64,000 nucleotides of DNA from JBGPEQ01 sp050180895 (GTDB taxonomy: Bacteria; Pseudomonadota; Alphaproteobacteria; Dongiales; Dongiaceae): the NCBI GenBank assembly GCA_050180895.1, contig JBFXDS010000001.1, forward strand, positions 496,001-560,000, written 5' to 3'. The first letter of the stretch is position 1. Every line of letters begins with the position of its first letter. Shown here piece after piece: positions 51,479 to 60,204 of the stretch. The notes beneath the pieces were generated by a model, which saw only the letters and a program-made list of their open reading frames with translations, was not told the origin of the DNA and did not search any database. Made by a program: the position numbers and the translations under genes.

Positions 51479-53687
51479 TCGAGCAGCTATGCGGAACGAC
51501 CCGGTCCTGTCGATCGACGACGTCCATGTGTATTATGGCCAAGGGCATGTGCTGCAGGGCGTGTCGCTGCGCGTGGACCGCGGTGTCCTGGCGCTCGTCG
51601 GACGCAACGGCATGGGCAAGACCACGCTGTGCAACACTATCCTGGGACTCGTTCCGGCTGAGCGCGGCAGCATCCTGCTGAATGGCGAACAGATCCTCGG
51701 CTTGCGGCCGCATGAGATCGTCGCACGTGGCATCGGCTATGTTCCGCAGGGGCGACGGGTCTGGCCCTCCCTCACGGTCGACGAGCATCTTCGTCTTGCC
51801 GCGCGCGGCAACAAAGGTCCATGGACCGGCGCGCGGGTGTACGAAACCTTCCCGTCTCTCGCCGCGCGCCGCCGCAACGGCGGCGCCCAGCTTTCGGGTG
51901 GCGAACAGCAGATGCTGGCAATTGCCCGTGCGCTGCTTGCGAATCCGCGACTCCTCGTGATGGACGAGCCAAGCGAAGGGCTGGCGCCGATCGTCGTTGA
52001 GCAGGTTGTGCAGATGCTGAAGCGGCTGGCCGCGGAAGGCGAGATATCGGTGCTGCTGGTCGAACAGAACCTGGGCGTGGCGACCGACGTTGCGGACGAG
52101 GTGGCCGTCATGGTCAACGGCCAGATCGCGCGCACCATGCTCGCCGTCGAGTTGGCCGCCAACGAAGAGCTTCAGCAGCGCCTCCTGGGGGTGCGCCAGG
52201 GGTCCGATGAAGCGGATGCGGAGGAGGAAGCCGCGCTAGCCATGCCCGAGGCGCCGCGCTGGTTCCAGGTGCGGCGGTCCAGGGAGGGCCTCGCCGAATC
52301 AGGACCTGCGGCGATGCCGATTTCCCCCGCGCCTGCCCGTCGGCCGCCGAATCGCTGGGGTATAGCCGGCGCTCCCTCAGACGGCGAGCCCGCCGCCAGC
52401 GAAATCGATCGGTCGGCCGATTCAGCGACAGAATCTCCGACGCTCCGTATCCCTGTCGCGGCCGGCATCGCGCGGTCGGCCTATGTGATCGGCACGTTCG
52501 ATACCAAGGGGCGTGAACTCAACTTCGTCCGTGCGTGCATCGAGCGACTGGGTTTGCGAGCCGTCACCGTCGACGTGTCGACTTCGGGCAAACCGTCGCC
52601 GGCAACCATCGGCCCCATCGAAGTCGCACGGCATCATCCTCGAGGCCAATCTGCCGTTTTCACCGGTGATCGTGGCACTGCGGTCGCGGCCATGGCCGAG
52701 GCGCTCGCGCGCTTCATCGCCACGCGCCGCGACCTCGGGGGCGTCATCGGCGCTGGAGGCTCGGGAGCCACGGCGTTGGTCACGCCGGCGATGCGCCGCC
52801 TGCCGGTCGGCCTGCCGAAGGTGATGGTATCCACCGTGGCCTCCGGCGACGTGAAGCGCTATGTCGGCGCCACCGACATCTGCATGATGTATTCCGTCAC
52901 CGACGTGTCGGGCATCAACCGCATCTCCGAACGCGTGCTGACCAACGCCGCTCACGCCCTTGCCGGCATGATCGGATTGCCCCGGCACGATCGCTCGGAT
53001 TCCAAGCGCGCCATCGGCCTCACCATGTTCGGCCTGACGACACCGTGCGTGCAGGCGGTGACGCGCCACCTTGAGGCGGAATGTGATTGCGTCGTATTTC
53101 ACGCCACGGGCGCTGGCGGCCAGTCGATGGAGAAGCTGGTCGACTCCGGCCTGCTCACCGGACTGATCGATGTCACGACCACCGAGATCGCCGACCTGCA
53201 CATGGGCGGCGTGATGAGCGCCGGCGAAGATCGACTCGGTGCGGTGATCCGCAGACGGATTCCCTATGTCGGATCATGCGGCGCACTCGACATGGTGAAC
53301 TTCTGGGCGATGGACACGGTGCCTGAGAGGTATCGCAGCCGCAAGCTCCATGTCCACAATCCGGAAGTCACGCTGATGCGCACCACGCCGGAGGAAAATG
53401 CCGCCATGGGCCGGTGGATCGCGGAACGCCTGAACCGCTGTGAGGGGCCGGTGCGATTCCTTATTCCGGAGGGCGGTGTGTCCGGCATCGACGCGCCCGA
53501 CCAGCCCTTCTACGATCCGGCTGCCGACCGGGCGCTGTTCACTGCGATCGAGCAGACGTTCCGGCCGGCAAGCCATCGCAGGCTCGTTCGCCTGCCTCTC
53601 CACATCAACGATCCTGCCTTCGCAGAGGCGCTGGCGATCAACTTTCGCGAGATCGCCGGTCTCCAGTCGCGCGTTGCGGCTGAATAG
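51471..53687 (+). CDS. LivF ATPase fused to Tm-1-like/UPF0261 domain
   Basis: 738 aa in one frame. Residues 1 to about 245 are LivF: Walker A GRNGMGKTT (44-52), signature LSGGEQQML (141-149), Walker B LLVMDEPSEGLAP. A 90-residue Ala/Pro/Glu-rich linker follows. From about 336 a complete UPF0261/Tm-1 domain starts (SAYVIGTFDTKGRELNF) and includes GAGGSGATALVTPAMRRLP, FHATGAGGQSMEKL, SCGALDMVNFW and the FLIPEGGVSGID segment. Tm-1 domains bind ATP in plant virus-resistance proteins; the bacterial role is poorly known. The fusion ties the ATPase to this metabolic partner and to the PEP-hydrolase gene 9 bp downstream. Confidence 0.92.
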   Translation: MADRAAMRNDPVLSIDDVHVYYGQGHVLQGVSLRVDRGVLALVGRNGMGKTTLCNTILGLVPAERGSILLNGEQILGLRPHEIVARGIGYVPQGRRVWPSLTVDEHLRLAARGNKGPWTGARVYETFPSLAARRRNGGAQLSGGEQQMLAIARALLANPRLLVMDEPSEGLAPIVVEQVVQMLKRLAAEGEISVLLVEQNLGVATDVADEVAVMVNGQIARTMLAVELAANEELQQRLLGVRQGSDEADAEEEAALAMPEAPRWFQVRRSREGLAESGPAAMPISPAPARRPPNRWGIAGAPSDGEPAASEIDRSADSATESPTLRIPVAAGIARSAYVIGTFDTKGRELNFVRACIERLGLRAVTVDVSTSGKPSPATIGPIEVARHHPRGQSAVFTGDRGTAVAAMAEALARFIATRRDLGGVIGAGGSGATALVTPAMRRLPVGLPKVMVSTVASGDVKRYVGATDICMMYSVTDVSGINRISERVLTNAAHALAGMIGLPRHDRSDSKRAIGLTMFGLTTPCVQAVTRHLEAECDCVVFHATGAGGQSMEKLVDSGLLTGLIDVTTTEIADLHMGGVMSAGEDRLGAVIRRRIPYVGSCGALDMVNFWAMDTVPERYRSRKLHVHNPEVTLMRTTPEENAAMGRWIAERLNRCEGPVRFLIPEGGVSGIDAPDQPFYDPAADRALFTAIEQTFRPASHRRLVRLPLHINDPAFAEALAINFREIAGLQSRVAAE

Positions 53688-53696
53688 GAACGCGCT

Positions 53697-54533
53697 ATGC
53701 CCCGCATCGCCCGCAAGACGATTCTCGAGAAGTTCCATGCCATGATCGGCAGGCGCGAGCCGATCATCGGCGGTGGCGCCGGGACCGGCCTCTCGGCCAA
53801 GTGCGAGGAAGCCGGCGGCATCGACCTGATCGTCATCTACAATTCCGGCCGTTATCGCATGGCGGGCCGAGGCTCGCTCGCCGGGTTGCTCGCCTACGGC
53901 AACGCCAACGAGATCGTGGTCGAAATGGCCAGCGAGGTTCTGCCGATGGTACGGCACACGCCCGTGCTCGCCGGCGTGAACGGTACCGATCCGTTTCTCC
54001 TGCTCGATCCCTTTTTGCGTCGCCTCGGCGACCTCGGTTTCTCGGGCGTGCAGAATTTTCCCACCGTGGGGCTCATTGACGGCGTCTTCCGCAAGAATCT
54101 CGAAGAGACCGGCATGAGCTACGGTCTTGAGATCGACATGATCCGGCGGGCGCACGCGGTCGACCTACTGACGACTCCCTACGTCTTCAATGCCGACCAA
54201 GCCGGCGCCATGACCGGGGCCGGCGCGGACATCGTCGTCTGCCACATGGGGCTCACGACCGGCGGCTCGATCGGAGCGGAGACGGCGCTGGCACTGAAAG
54301 ATTGCGTTCCCGTGATCAACGCTGCTGCGGCTGCCGCGAGGAAAGTGCGCAAAGACGTCATCGTCCTCTGCCATGGCGGACCGATCGCGACGCCGGAGGA
54401 CGCCGCCTTCATCCTGCAGTCGTGCCCCGAATGCCATGGCTTCTATGGTGCCTCCAGCATGGAGCGCCTGCCAGTGGAGGGCGCATTGACGGAGCAGACA
54501 CGAAAATTCAAGCAGATCGGCGCCCGGAGCTAG
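53697..54533 (+). CDS. PEP-hydrolase-family TIM-barrel protein
   Basis: 278 aa. GGGAGTGLSAKCEEAGGIDLI, YNSGRYRMAGRGSLAGLLAY, the LAGVNGTDPF segment and GFSGVQNFPTVGLIDG identify the predicted TIM-barrel enzyme family often found beside UPF0261 genes, and in some proteins fused to them. Probably a C-C lyase or hydrolase acting on a small acid; the proposed PEP activity is not verified here. Starts 9 bp after the fusion gene. Confidence 0.9.
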   Translation: MPRIARKTILEKFHAMIGRREPIIGGGAGTGLSAKCEEAGGIDLIVIYNSGRYRMAGRGSLAGLLAYGNANEIVVEMASEVLPMVRHTPVLAGVNGTDPFLLLDPFLRRLGDLGFSGVQNFPTVGLIDGVFRKNLEETGMSYGLEIDMIRRAHAVDLLTTPYVFNADQAGAMTGAGADIVVCHMGLTTGGSIGAETALALKDCVPVINAAAAAARKVRKDVIVLCHGGPIATPEDAAFILQSCPECHGFYGASSMERLPVEGALTEQTRKFKQIGARS

Positions 54534-54574
54534 AGGCCGGCGCCAAGAAGCAGGAAGAGTTCTGGGAGGTCGCG

Positions 54575-56395
54575 ATGTCTTGGCAAATCGTTGGATCCAT
54601 CATCGTCCTGATCGTCATCGCGGTCATCGTGATCGCCGTCGGGGCGTGGCTGCTGCACTGGCTCTATCGCCGCTCGTCGAAGGAAACCGCCTTTGTTCGC
54701 ACTGGCTTCGGCGGCCAGAAGGTAGTGATGAACGGTGGCGCCTTCGTGCTGCCGATCATCCACGAGGTCATTCCCGTCAACATGAACACATTGCGTCTGG
54801 AGGTGCAGCGCGGACGCGAGGCGGCGATCATCACCCATGACCGCATGCGGGTCGACGTAGTGGCCGAGTTCTATGTCCGTGTGCAGGAGGCGGCCGGTGC
54901 GATCGCCAGTGCGGCTCAGACTCTCGGCCAACGCACCATGCATCCTGAGGCGCTGCGGGAGCTGCTCGAGGGCAAGTTCGTCGACGCCCTGCGTTCCGTC
55001 GCCGCCGAGATGACCATGGAGGAATTGCATGAGAAGCGTGGTGCTTTCATGCAAAGGGTCCGCAGCTCCGTGGCGGAGGATCTTCTCAAGAACGGCCTTG
55101 AGTTGGAATCGGTGTCGCTGACCAATCTCGACCAAACGAACATGGAGTTCTTTAATCCCTCGAATGCGTTCGATGCCGAGGGCCTGACTCGCCTGACCGA
55201 CCAGATCGAGCGGCGCAAGAAGATCCGTAACGACATCGAGCAAGACACGATGATCCAGATTCGCAACAAGAATCTGGAAACCGAGAAGATGAGCCTGGAG
55301 ATCGACCGCGACAGCGAATATGCCCGCCTTGAACAGGAGCGCGAGGTCGAGATCCGGCGCGCGACGCAGCGCGCCGAGCTCGCCCGCGAACGCGCGGCCC
55401 GCGAGCGTGACGCCGAGCAGGCGCAGTTGCAGGCACGGCAAGAAACCGAGCAGATGCGCATCCACACCGAACGTGCTGTCGAGGAGGAACGGATCCAGCG
55501 CGAGCGCGCGGTACAGGCCCTCGAAATCGACCGCCGGCGCGCGATCGACCTGAGCGAGCAGGGGGCGCGCGAAGAGGTCGAACGAACCCGTATCGCGACG
55601 GAACGCGCGCTGGACGAGGAGCGTATCAAGAGGGAGCGTGACGTCGAGCAACTGGAGATCGAGCGTCGCAAGCTGATCGAGCTGGCCGAGCAGATGCGTG
55701 CCATCGCGGTTGCCCAGCAGTCCAAGGCCCAGTCCGAGGCGCAAGCAGAAGCCGATGCCGCGCGCGAAAAGGCGATCGTGGCGGAGGAACGCATCTTTAC
55801 GGCGCGCGAGCGCGAGGTTGCCGAGCGGCGCAAGACCATCGAGCTGATCTTGGCCACGCAAGAGGCTGAACGGCAGGGCATCGGCCTGCGCCTGGCGGCG
55901 GCGACCGAGAAGCAGGTGGCCGACGATCGTGCCGACGCCGCGCGCGTTATCGCCGAAGGCGAGGCCGACGCGGAGAAGATTCGCGTTGCCGTAGCCAAGC
56001 TGCGCCATGAGGTCGAGGCCGACGGCTTGCGTCAGATGAACGAGGCGGAGAACACCCTGACGCCGGAGTCGCGTCAGCTTACCATGCGGCTTCGGCTGCT
56101 GGAGAAGCTCGAAGGCATCATCCGCGAGAGCGTGCGCCCGATGGAGAAGATCGAAGGCATCAAGATCCTGCAGGTCGACGGCCTGTGGGGCGGCGCACCG
56201 CAGTCCGAGGGCAACGGCGATGGGCGCTCCAATGTCGCCGAGGGGATCGTCAACAGCGCGCTGCGCTATCGCGCCCAGGCGCCGCTGATCGACTCGTTGC
56301 TGAAGGAACTGGGCATCGAAGGCGGTGACTTCGGCTCCGGCGTCGCCGGGATGCTCGGCCGCAGCTCTGCATCGGGCAATGAGCCAAAGAAATAG
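54575..56395 (+). CDS. Flotillin/SPFH-domain membrane protein
   Basis: 606 aa. One N-terminal membrane helix (IIVLIVIAVIVIAVGAWLL, about 8-28), then an SPFH/band-7 domain (about 40-210; FVRTGFGGQKVVMNGGAFVL, then RMRVDVVAEFYVRV) and a 300-residue Glu/Arg/Ala coiled coil (about 260-510) with the flotillin-type ERxxxERxxEV repeat. Closest in layout to YqiK/FloT flotillins that organise membrane microdomains. Start chosen at 54575 after GGGAGG; the open frame upstream belongs to no gene. Its placement inside a catabolic operon is unusual. Confidence 0.92.
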   Translation: MSWQIVGSIIVLIVIAVIVIAVGAWLLHWLYRRSSKETAFVRTGFGGQKVVMNGGAFVLPIIHEVIPVNMNTLRLEVQRGREAAIITHDRMRVDVVAEFYVRVQEAAGAIASAAQTLGQRTMHPEALRELLEGKFVDALRSVAAEMTMEELHEKRGAFMQRVRSSVAEDLLKNGLELESVSLTNLDQTNMEFFNPSNAFDAEGLTRLTDQIERRKKIRNDIEQDTMIQIRNKNLETEKMSLEIDRDSEYARLEQEREVEIRRATQRAELARERAARERDAEQAQLQARQETEQMRIHTERAVEEERIQRERAVQALEIDRRRAIDLSEQGAREEVERTRIATERALDEERIKRERDVEQLEIERRKLIELAEQMRAIAVAQQSKAQSEAQAEADAAREKAIVAEERIFTAREREVAERRKTIELILATQEAERQGIGLRLAAATEKQVADDRADAARVIAEGEADAEKIRVAVAKLRHEVEADGLRQMNEAENTLTPESRQLTMRLRLLEKLEGIIRESVRPMEKIEGIKILQVDGLWGGAPQSEGNGDGRSNVAEGIVNSALRYRAQAPLIDSLLKELGIEGGDFGSGVAGMLGRSSASGNEPKK

Positions 56396-56412
56396 GCCGG
56401 CGGGCGACAGCG

Positions 56413-56853
56413 ATGGTGAAGGTTTATATCTCCAGTGTCATCGACGCGCCGGCCGAGCGTGTATGGGACCGCGTGCGCGACTTCAACGGCCTGCCGAAAT
56501 GGCATCCGATCATCGCCGACAGCCGGATCGAGGGGAATCAGCCGGCCGACAAGATCGGTTGCATCCGCAGCTTTCATACCCGCGACGGCGGCCACATCCG
56601 CGAGCGGCTGCTGGCGCTGTCCGATTACGACTACAGCTGCACCTACGCCATCCTCGAGAGTCCGATGGGCGTGTCGAACTATCTGGCCGTCATCCGCCTC
56701 GTGCCGGTGACCGACGGGAACCGCACCTTTTGCGAGTGGACGGCCGAGTTCGATTGCGATCCGGCGCGTGAAGCGGAGCTGCGCGAACTCATCGGCCAGA
56801 GCGTGTTCAAGGCCGGCTTCGACGCGCTGAAGCGTCTCTTTTCCCAGGCCTGA
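56413..56853 (+). CDS. SRPBCC-family (START-like) ligand-binding protein
   Basis: 146 aa. The pattern VIDAPAERVWDRVRDFNGLPKWHP at the N terminus (seen in parts) and the C-terminal helix ELIGQSVFKAGFDALKRLF fit the Bet v1/polyketide-cyclase-like SRPBCC fold, which binds hydrophobic molecules in a deep cavity. No cofactor motif. It is about 45% similar by eye to the first domain of the next gene, so the two likely arose by duplication. Confidence 0.9.
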   Translation: MVKVYISSVIDAPAERVWDRVRDFNGLPKWHPIIADSRIEGNQPADKIGCIRSFHTRDGGHIRERLLALSDYDYSCTYAILESPMGVSNYLAVIRLVPVTDGNRTFCEWTAEFDCDPAREAELRELIGQSVFKAGFDALKRLFSQA

Positions 56854-56879
56854 GCGAAGCCAGGGCGCGCCCGACCGCC

Positions 56880-58355
56880 ATGGTCGCGATCATGCGCAGC
56901 GCGGTGATCAATGCGCCGATCGAGGCGGTCTGGCGCGTGCTGCGCGATTTCAACAGCCACCACCTCTGGCATCCGCAGGTGACGGCCAGCGAGATCGAAG
57001 AGTCCTTGCCGTCCGACCAGCCGGGTTGCGTACGGCGCTTTAGCCTGCGTGACGGCGCCGAATTGCGTGAGCAGCTGATCGCGCTCTCCGATCGCGACTT
57101 CAGCTACACCTACTGTATCCTCGATTCGCCGATCCCGCTGCTCGACTATGTCGCGACCGTGCGCCTGCGGCCGGTAACCGACGGCGGGCGCACCTTCTGG
57201 GAGTGGCGCTCGACCTTTCGTACACCCGCGGGACGTGAGGACGAGCTGTCGGGCATTGTCGCCCGCGACATCTACGATGCGGGGTTCGGGGCGCTCGAAG
57301 CCTTCCTCCGCCGCGGCGGCGCGGCGCGCCTGCGGACCGCCGCCGGCACGGCACAACCGATGTCGCGCACCGATGTCATCGAGGCGGAAGCGATCGTCGT
57401 GCGTGACCATGGCGGCCCCGAGGTTCTGCTCGCCGAGCAGGTGCGCGTGGCGCCCCCCGGTCCCGGCGAAGTCCGCCTGCGGCAGACAGCGGTCGGCGTC
57501 AACTACCTCGACGTCTATCTTCGTTCGGAGCAGAACGGCCTGCTGGTCCCGCCAGCAACGCCGGGCGTGGAGGGCGCTGGCGAGGTGCTGGAGGTGGGCG
57601 ACGGCGTCACGCACATCCTGCCCGGCGATCGTGTCGCTTATGCCTGCCTGCCGATCGGCAGCTATGCCGCCCTGCGGACCATACCGGGGCAGCAACTCGT
57701 CGTCCTGCCCCAGACCATCGACGACGAAACCGCCGCTGCCGCGATGTTGAAGGGATTGACGGCGGAGTACCTGCTGCACCGGACCCACCGCGTCGCGCGC
57801 GGCGACGTCGTGCTCGTGCATGCCGCCGCCGGTGGTGTCGGCCTTCTTCTATGTCAATGGGCGAAGCACATCGGCGCGACCGTCATCGGCACCGTGAGCA
57901 CGCCGGACAAGGCGCGCCTGGCTCGCGATGCCGGCTGCGACTATCCGATCGTGGCGCCCTCGGCCGATTTTGCCGCTCAGGTAAAGGATATCACCCGCGG
58001 CCATGGGGCCGACGTCGTCTACGACGGTATCGGCAAGGCCAGCTTTGCCGGCTCCTTCGAGGCGCTGGCGCTGTGCGGCCATCTCGTTCTCTATGGCCAT
58101 GCCACGGGCATGCCCGACCCGATCTCCTACGCCACCCTCGCCGAGAAATCCGCCACCGTGACCCGGCCGGTGCTGTTCCACTATATCGCCACGCCCGAGA
58201 ATCTGCGTGACATGGCCCAGAACCTGTTCCGGATGATCGAGTCGGGTGCGCTGCGGGTCACGATAAACCAGCGCTTTCCGTTGCGTCAGGCGGGCGATGC
58301 CCACCGCGAGTTGGAGGCCCGCCGCACCACCGGCTCGACGATCCTGCTGCCCTGA
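56880..58355 (+). CDS. SRPBCC domain fused to quinone-type MDR oxidoreductase
   Basis: 491 aa. Residues 1-147 are an SRPBCC domain (INAPIEAVWRVLRDFNSHHLWHP in parts, then the ALSDRDFSYTYCILDSPIP segment). From about 165 a zinc-free NADPH:quinone oxidoreductase domain follows (VRDHGGPEVLLAEQ, VGVNYLDVYLRS, PGVEGAGEVLEVGDGV, and the NADPH loop HAAAGGVGLLLCQWA). The single open frame has no internal stop, but an internal ATG at about 57361 (MSRTDVIEAEAIVV) could start the oxidoreductase separately. The fusion suggests that the cavity domain holds the substrate for the reductase. Confidence 0.88.
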   Translation: MVAIMRSAVINAPIEAVWRVLRDFNSHHLWHPQVTASEIEESLPSDQPGCVRRFSLRDGAELREQLIALSDRDFSYTYCILDSPIPLLDYVATVRLRPVTDGGRTFWEWRSTFRTPAGREDELSGIVARDIYDAGFGALEAFLRRGGAARLRTAAGTAQPMSRTDVIEAEAIVVRDHGGPEVLLAEQVRVAPPGPGEVRLRQTAVGVNYLDVYLRSEQNGLLVPPATPGVEGAGEVLEVGDGVTHILPGDRVAYACLPIGSYAALRTIPGQQLVVLPQTIDDETAAAAMLKGLTAEYLLHRTHRVARGDVVLVHAAAGGVGLLLCQWAKHIGATVIGTVSTPDKARLARDAGCDYPIVAPSADFAAQVKDITRGHGADVVYDGIGKASFAGSFEALALCGHLVLYGHATGMPDPISYATLAEKSATVTRPVLFHYIATPENLRDMAQNLFRMIESGALRVTINQRFPLRQAGDAHRELEARRTTGSTILLP

Positions 58356-58367
58356 GTTGCGGCGGCG

Positions 58368-58979
58368 CTACCCGAGTGCGCGCACGACCTCGGCACGGCT
58401 CAGGCGGTCGGCGATGTTCTGCAGAGCGAAATTGAGGCCGGCATTCTGCCAGTTATCGTCGATGGTCGAAGTGCCGTCGGTGACCACGATCACGTTGTAG
58501 CCGGCGTCGGCGCCGTGGCGCGCCGTATGCTCGACCGAGAAATTGGTCCACGCCCCCGTGATCACGATGGTCTCGATCCCGCAGCCGCGCAGGATCGTAT
58601 CCAGCCTGGTGTCATGGAAGGCGTTCATGCGCATCTTCTCGACGACGATGTCGCCGGCCCGCGGCTCGAGGCCGTCGACCGGAGCCGCGCCCCAGGTCCC
58701 GCGCACGACCGCCCTCGCTTCGGCGAGGCCGCGGAACAGCGGTGCGTTGAGCTTCAGTCCGGGTGCGCCCGGCTCGACGATGTAGTGGACGTGGATGACG
58801 ACCGCGCCCACCCTGCGGAAGGCATCCGCCAGGGCGCGCACGTTCTCGACGATTCTCTGCTTCTTGGCATGAGCCGGCGCCCCCGATTCGGCGAAAGCGC
58901 CACCCTCCGTGATCACGTCGTTCTGCAGGTCCTGGATGATCAACGCCGTCTTCCTGGCGGCGAGTTTCAGATCGGCCAC
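58368..58979 (-). CDS. Isochorismatase-like hydrolase with Cys-to-Ser change
   Basis: 203 aa from the GTG at 58979, preceded by GGAGGACGAC. The fold matches the cysteine-hydrolase/isochorismatase family: Asp17 in IIQDLQND, Lys115 in VVEKMRMNAF, cis-peptide loop TGAWTNFSVEHTAR. The catalytic cysteine expected in the last motif is Ser148. It may thus lack amidase activity, use serine, or act like isochorismatases that do not need the cysteine. Opposite in direction to the fusion gene and followed closely by the SMP-30 gene on the same strand. Confidence 0.87.
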   Translation of the reverse strand: MADLKLAARKTALIIQDLQNDVITEGGAFAESGAPAHAKKQRIVENVRALADAFRRVGAVVIHVHYIVEPGAPGLKLNAPLFRGLAEARAVVRGTWGAAPVDGLEPRAGDIVVEKMRMNAFHDTRLDTILRGCGIETIVITGAWTNFSVEHTARHGADAGYNVIVVTDGTSTIDDNWQNAGLNFALQNIADRLSRAEVVRALG

Positions 58980-58990
58980 GTCGTCCTCCG

Positions 58991-59899
58991 TCAACGCATG
59001 TTCATGTATGCGACGCGGTTGCCGCGCACCTTCAGCTTGACACGATAGATCGACGTCGAGCAGGCGCAATACAGTTCGCCCCAGTCATGCCCGCCCCAGT
59101 TCAGGTTGCCTGCATGCTCTGGCATGCCGATCACGCCCAAGTGCATGCCCGCGGGCGAGAACACCCAGATGCCGCGCGGCCCGGTGACATACACGTTGCC
59201 CCGTTCGTCGCACTTCATGCCGTCGACCAGGCCACCGGCGAACTCGCCGTTGCCGATCCGACGAGCGAACAACCGACTCTTGCCGAGCGTGCCATCGTTG
59301 CCGACCGGAAAGGCGCGAATGTGGGCGCGCGCAGAATCGTTCACGTAGAGCAACTTCTCATCGGGCGAGAAACACAGCCCGTTCGGGGCTTCGAAATCAT
59401 CGCTTTCCAGATGCAGCTTGCCGTCCTGCGACAGCCGGAAGATGCCTTGAAAGTCCAGCTCCTGGCTCCGCTCGACCCCGAAGACGGGCACGCGCCCATA
59501 GATGGGGTCGGTGAAATAGACCATCTTGTCGGAGCGCAGCACGACGTCGTTGGGGCTGTTCAGCTCCTTGCCCTGCCAATGGGAAGCCAGAATCCGGCGC
59601 TCGCCGGCCGCGGTCTCCATGATCAGCTTGCTGGTGGCGTGCTCGCAGACATAGAGGTTACCGGCGGCATCGTAGGTCATGCCGTTGCATTTGTTGCTGG
59701 GGTTCCGCACCTCGACCACGCCGCCCTTTTCGCTCCAGCTCCGGCGGATATCGCTGGGCATGTCGCTGAAATAGAGGCACTGCTCGCGGGCGTTCCAGAT
59801 CGGTCCTTCCGTGAACTTGAAACCCGTGCAGATCTTCTCGACGACGACATTCTCGTCTATCAGGCCATGCAGTGCTGGTGAATTCACTTCGATCGACAC
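58991..59899 (-). CDS. SMP-30/gluconolactonase-like lactonase
   Basis: About 303 aa from the GTG at 59899; the open frame extends to an ATG at 60100 but those residues look non-coding. The six-bladed propeller family is shown by FTEGPIWNAREQCLYFSD, then the NSPNDVVLRSDKMVYFTDP, APNGLCFSPDEKLLYVND and GLVDGMKCDERGNVYVT segments, which carry the Glu, Asn and Asp metal ligands. Hydrolyses sugar or other lactones. The 293 bp between this gene and the SDR contain no supported gene. Confidence 0.9.
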   Translation of the reverse strand: MSIEVNSPALHGLIDENVVVEKICTGFKFTEGPIWNAREQCLYFSDMPSDIRRSWSEKGGVVEVRNPSNKCNGMTYDAAGNLYVCEHATSKLIMETAAGERRILASHWQGKELNSPNDVVLRSDKMVYFTDPIYGRVPVFGVERSQELDFQGIFRLSQDGKLHLESDDFEAPNGLCFSPDEKLLYVNDSARAHIRAFPVGNDGTLGKSRLFARRIGNGEFAGGLVDGMKCDERGNVYVTGPRGIWVFSPAGMHLGVIGMPEHAGNLNWGGHDWGELYCACSTSIYRVKLKVRGNRVAYMNMR

Positions 59900-60204
59900 G
59901 GCTACGTAGGTTCCTATCGACAAACGGTTTCGAAATATAGCAGTGATGGAGTTCGCCGACCATGGCTTAGCAATTTGATCCCGATCCGGGCGGTCGACAG
60001 GACGAGATTGACGAAGCTTCGTGCGGGTGGCGAGGGCGGGCCGAGGCACACCGGGCGTTGGAGAGGCGACAGACCGTCGGCTCGACGAGCATCCTGCCAT
60101 GGATCACGGAACTCGCCTTCGGTGCGATCATCTGTTGGCGCTTCCAGCGATCCCGTACTAAGAAGGATGCGAGCAAGTGCGGGTAGCGAAGGATGGTGCA
60201 AGTC

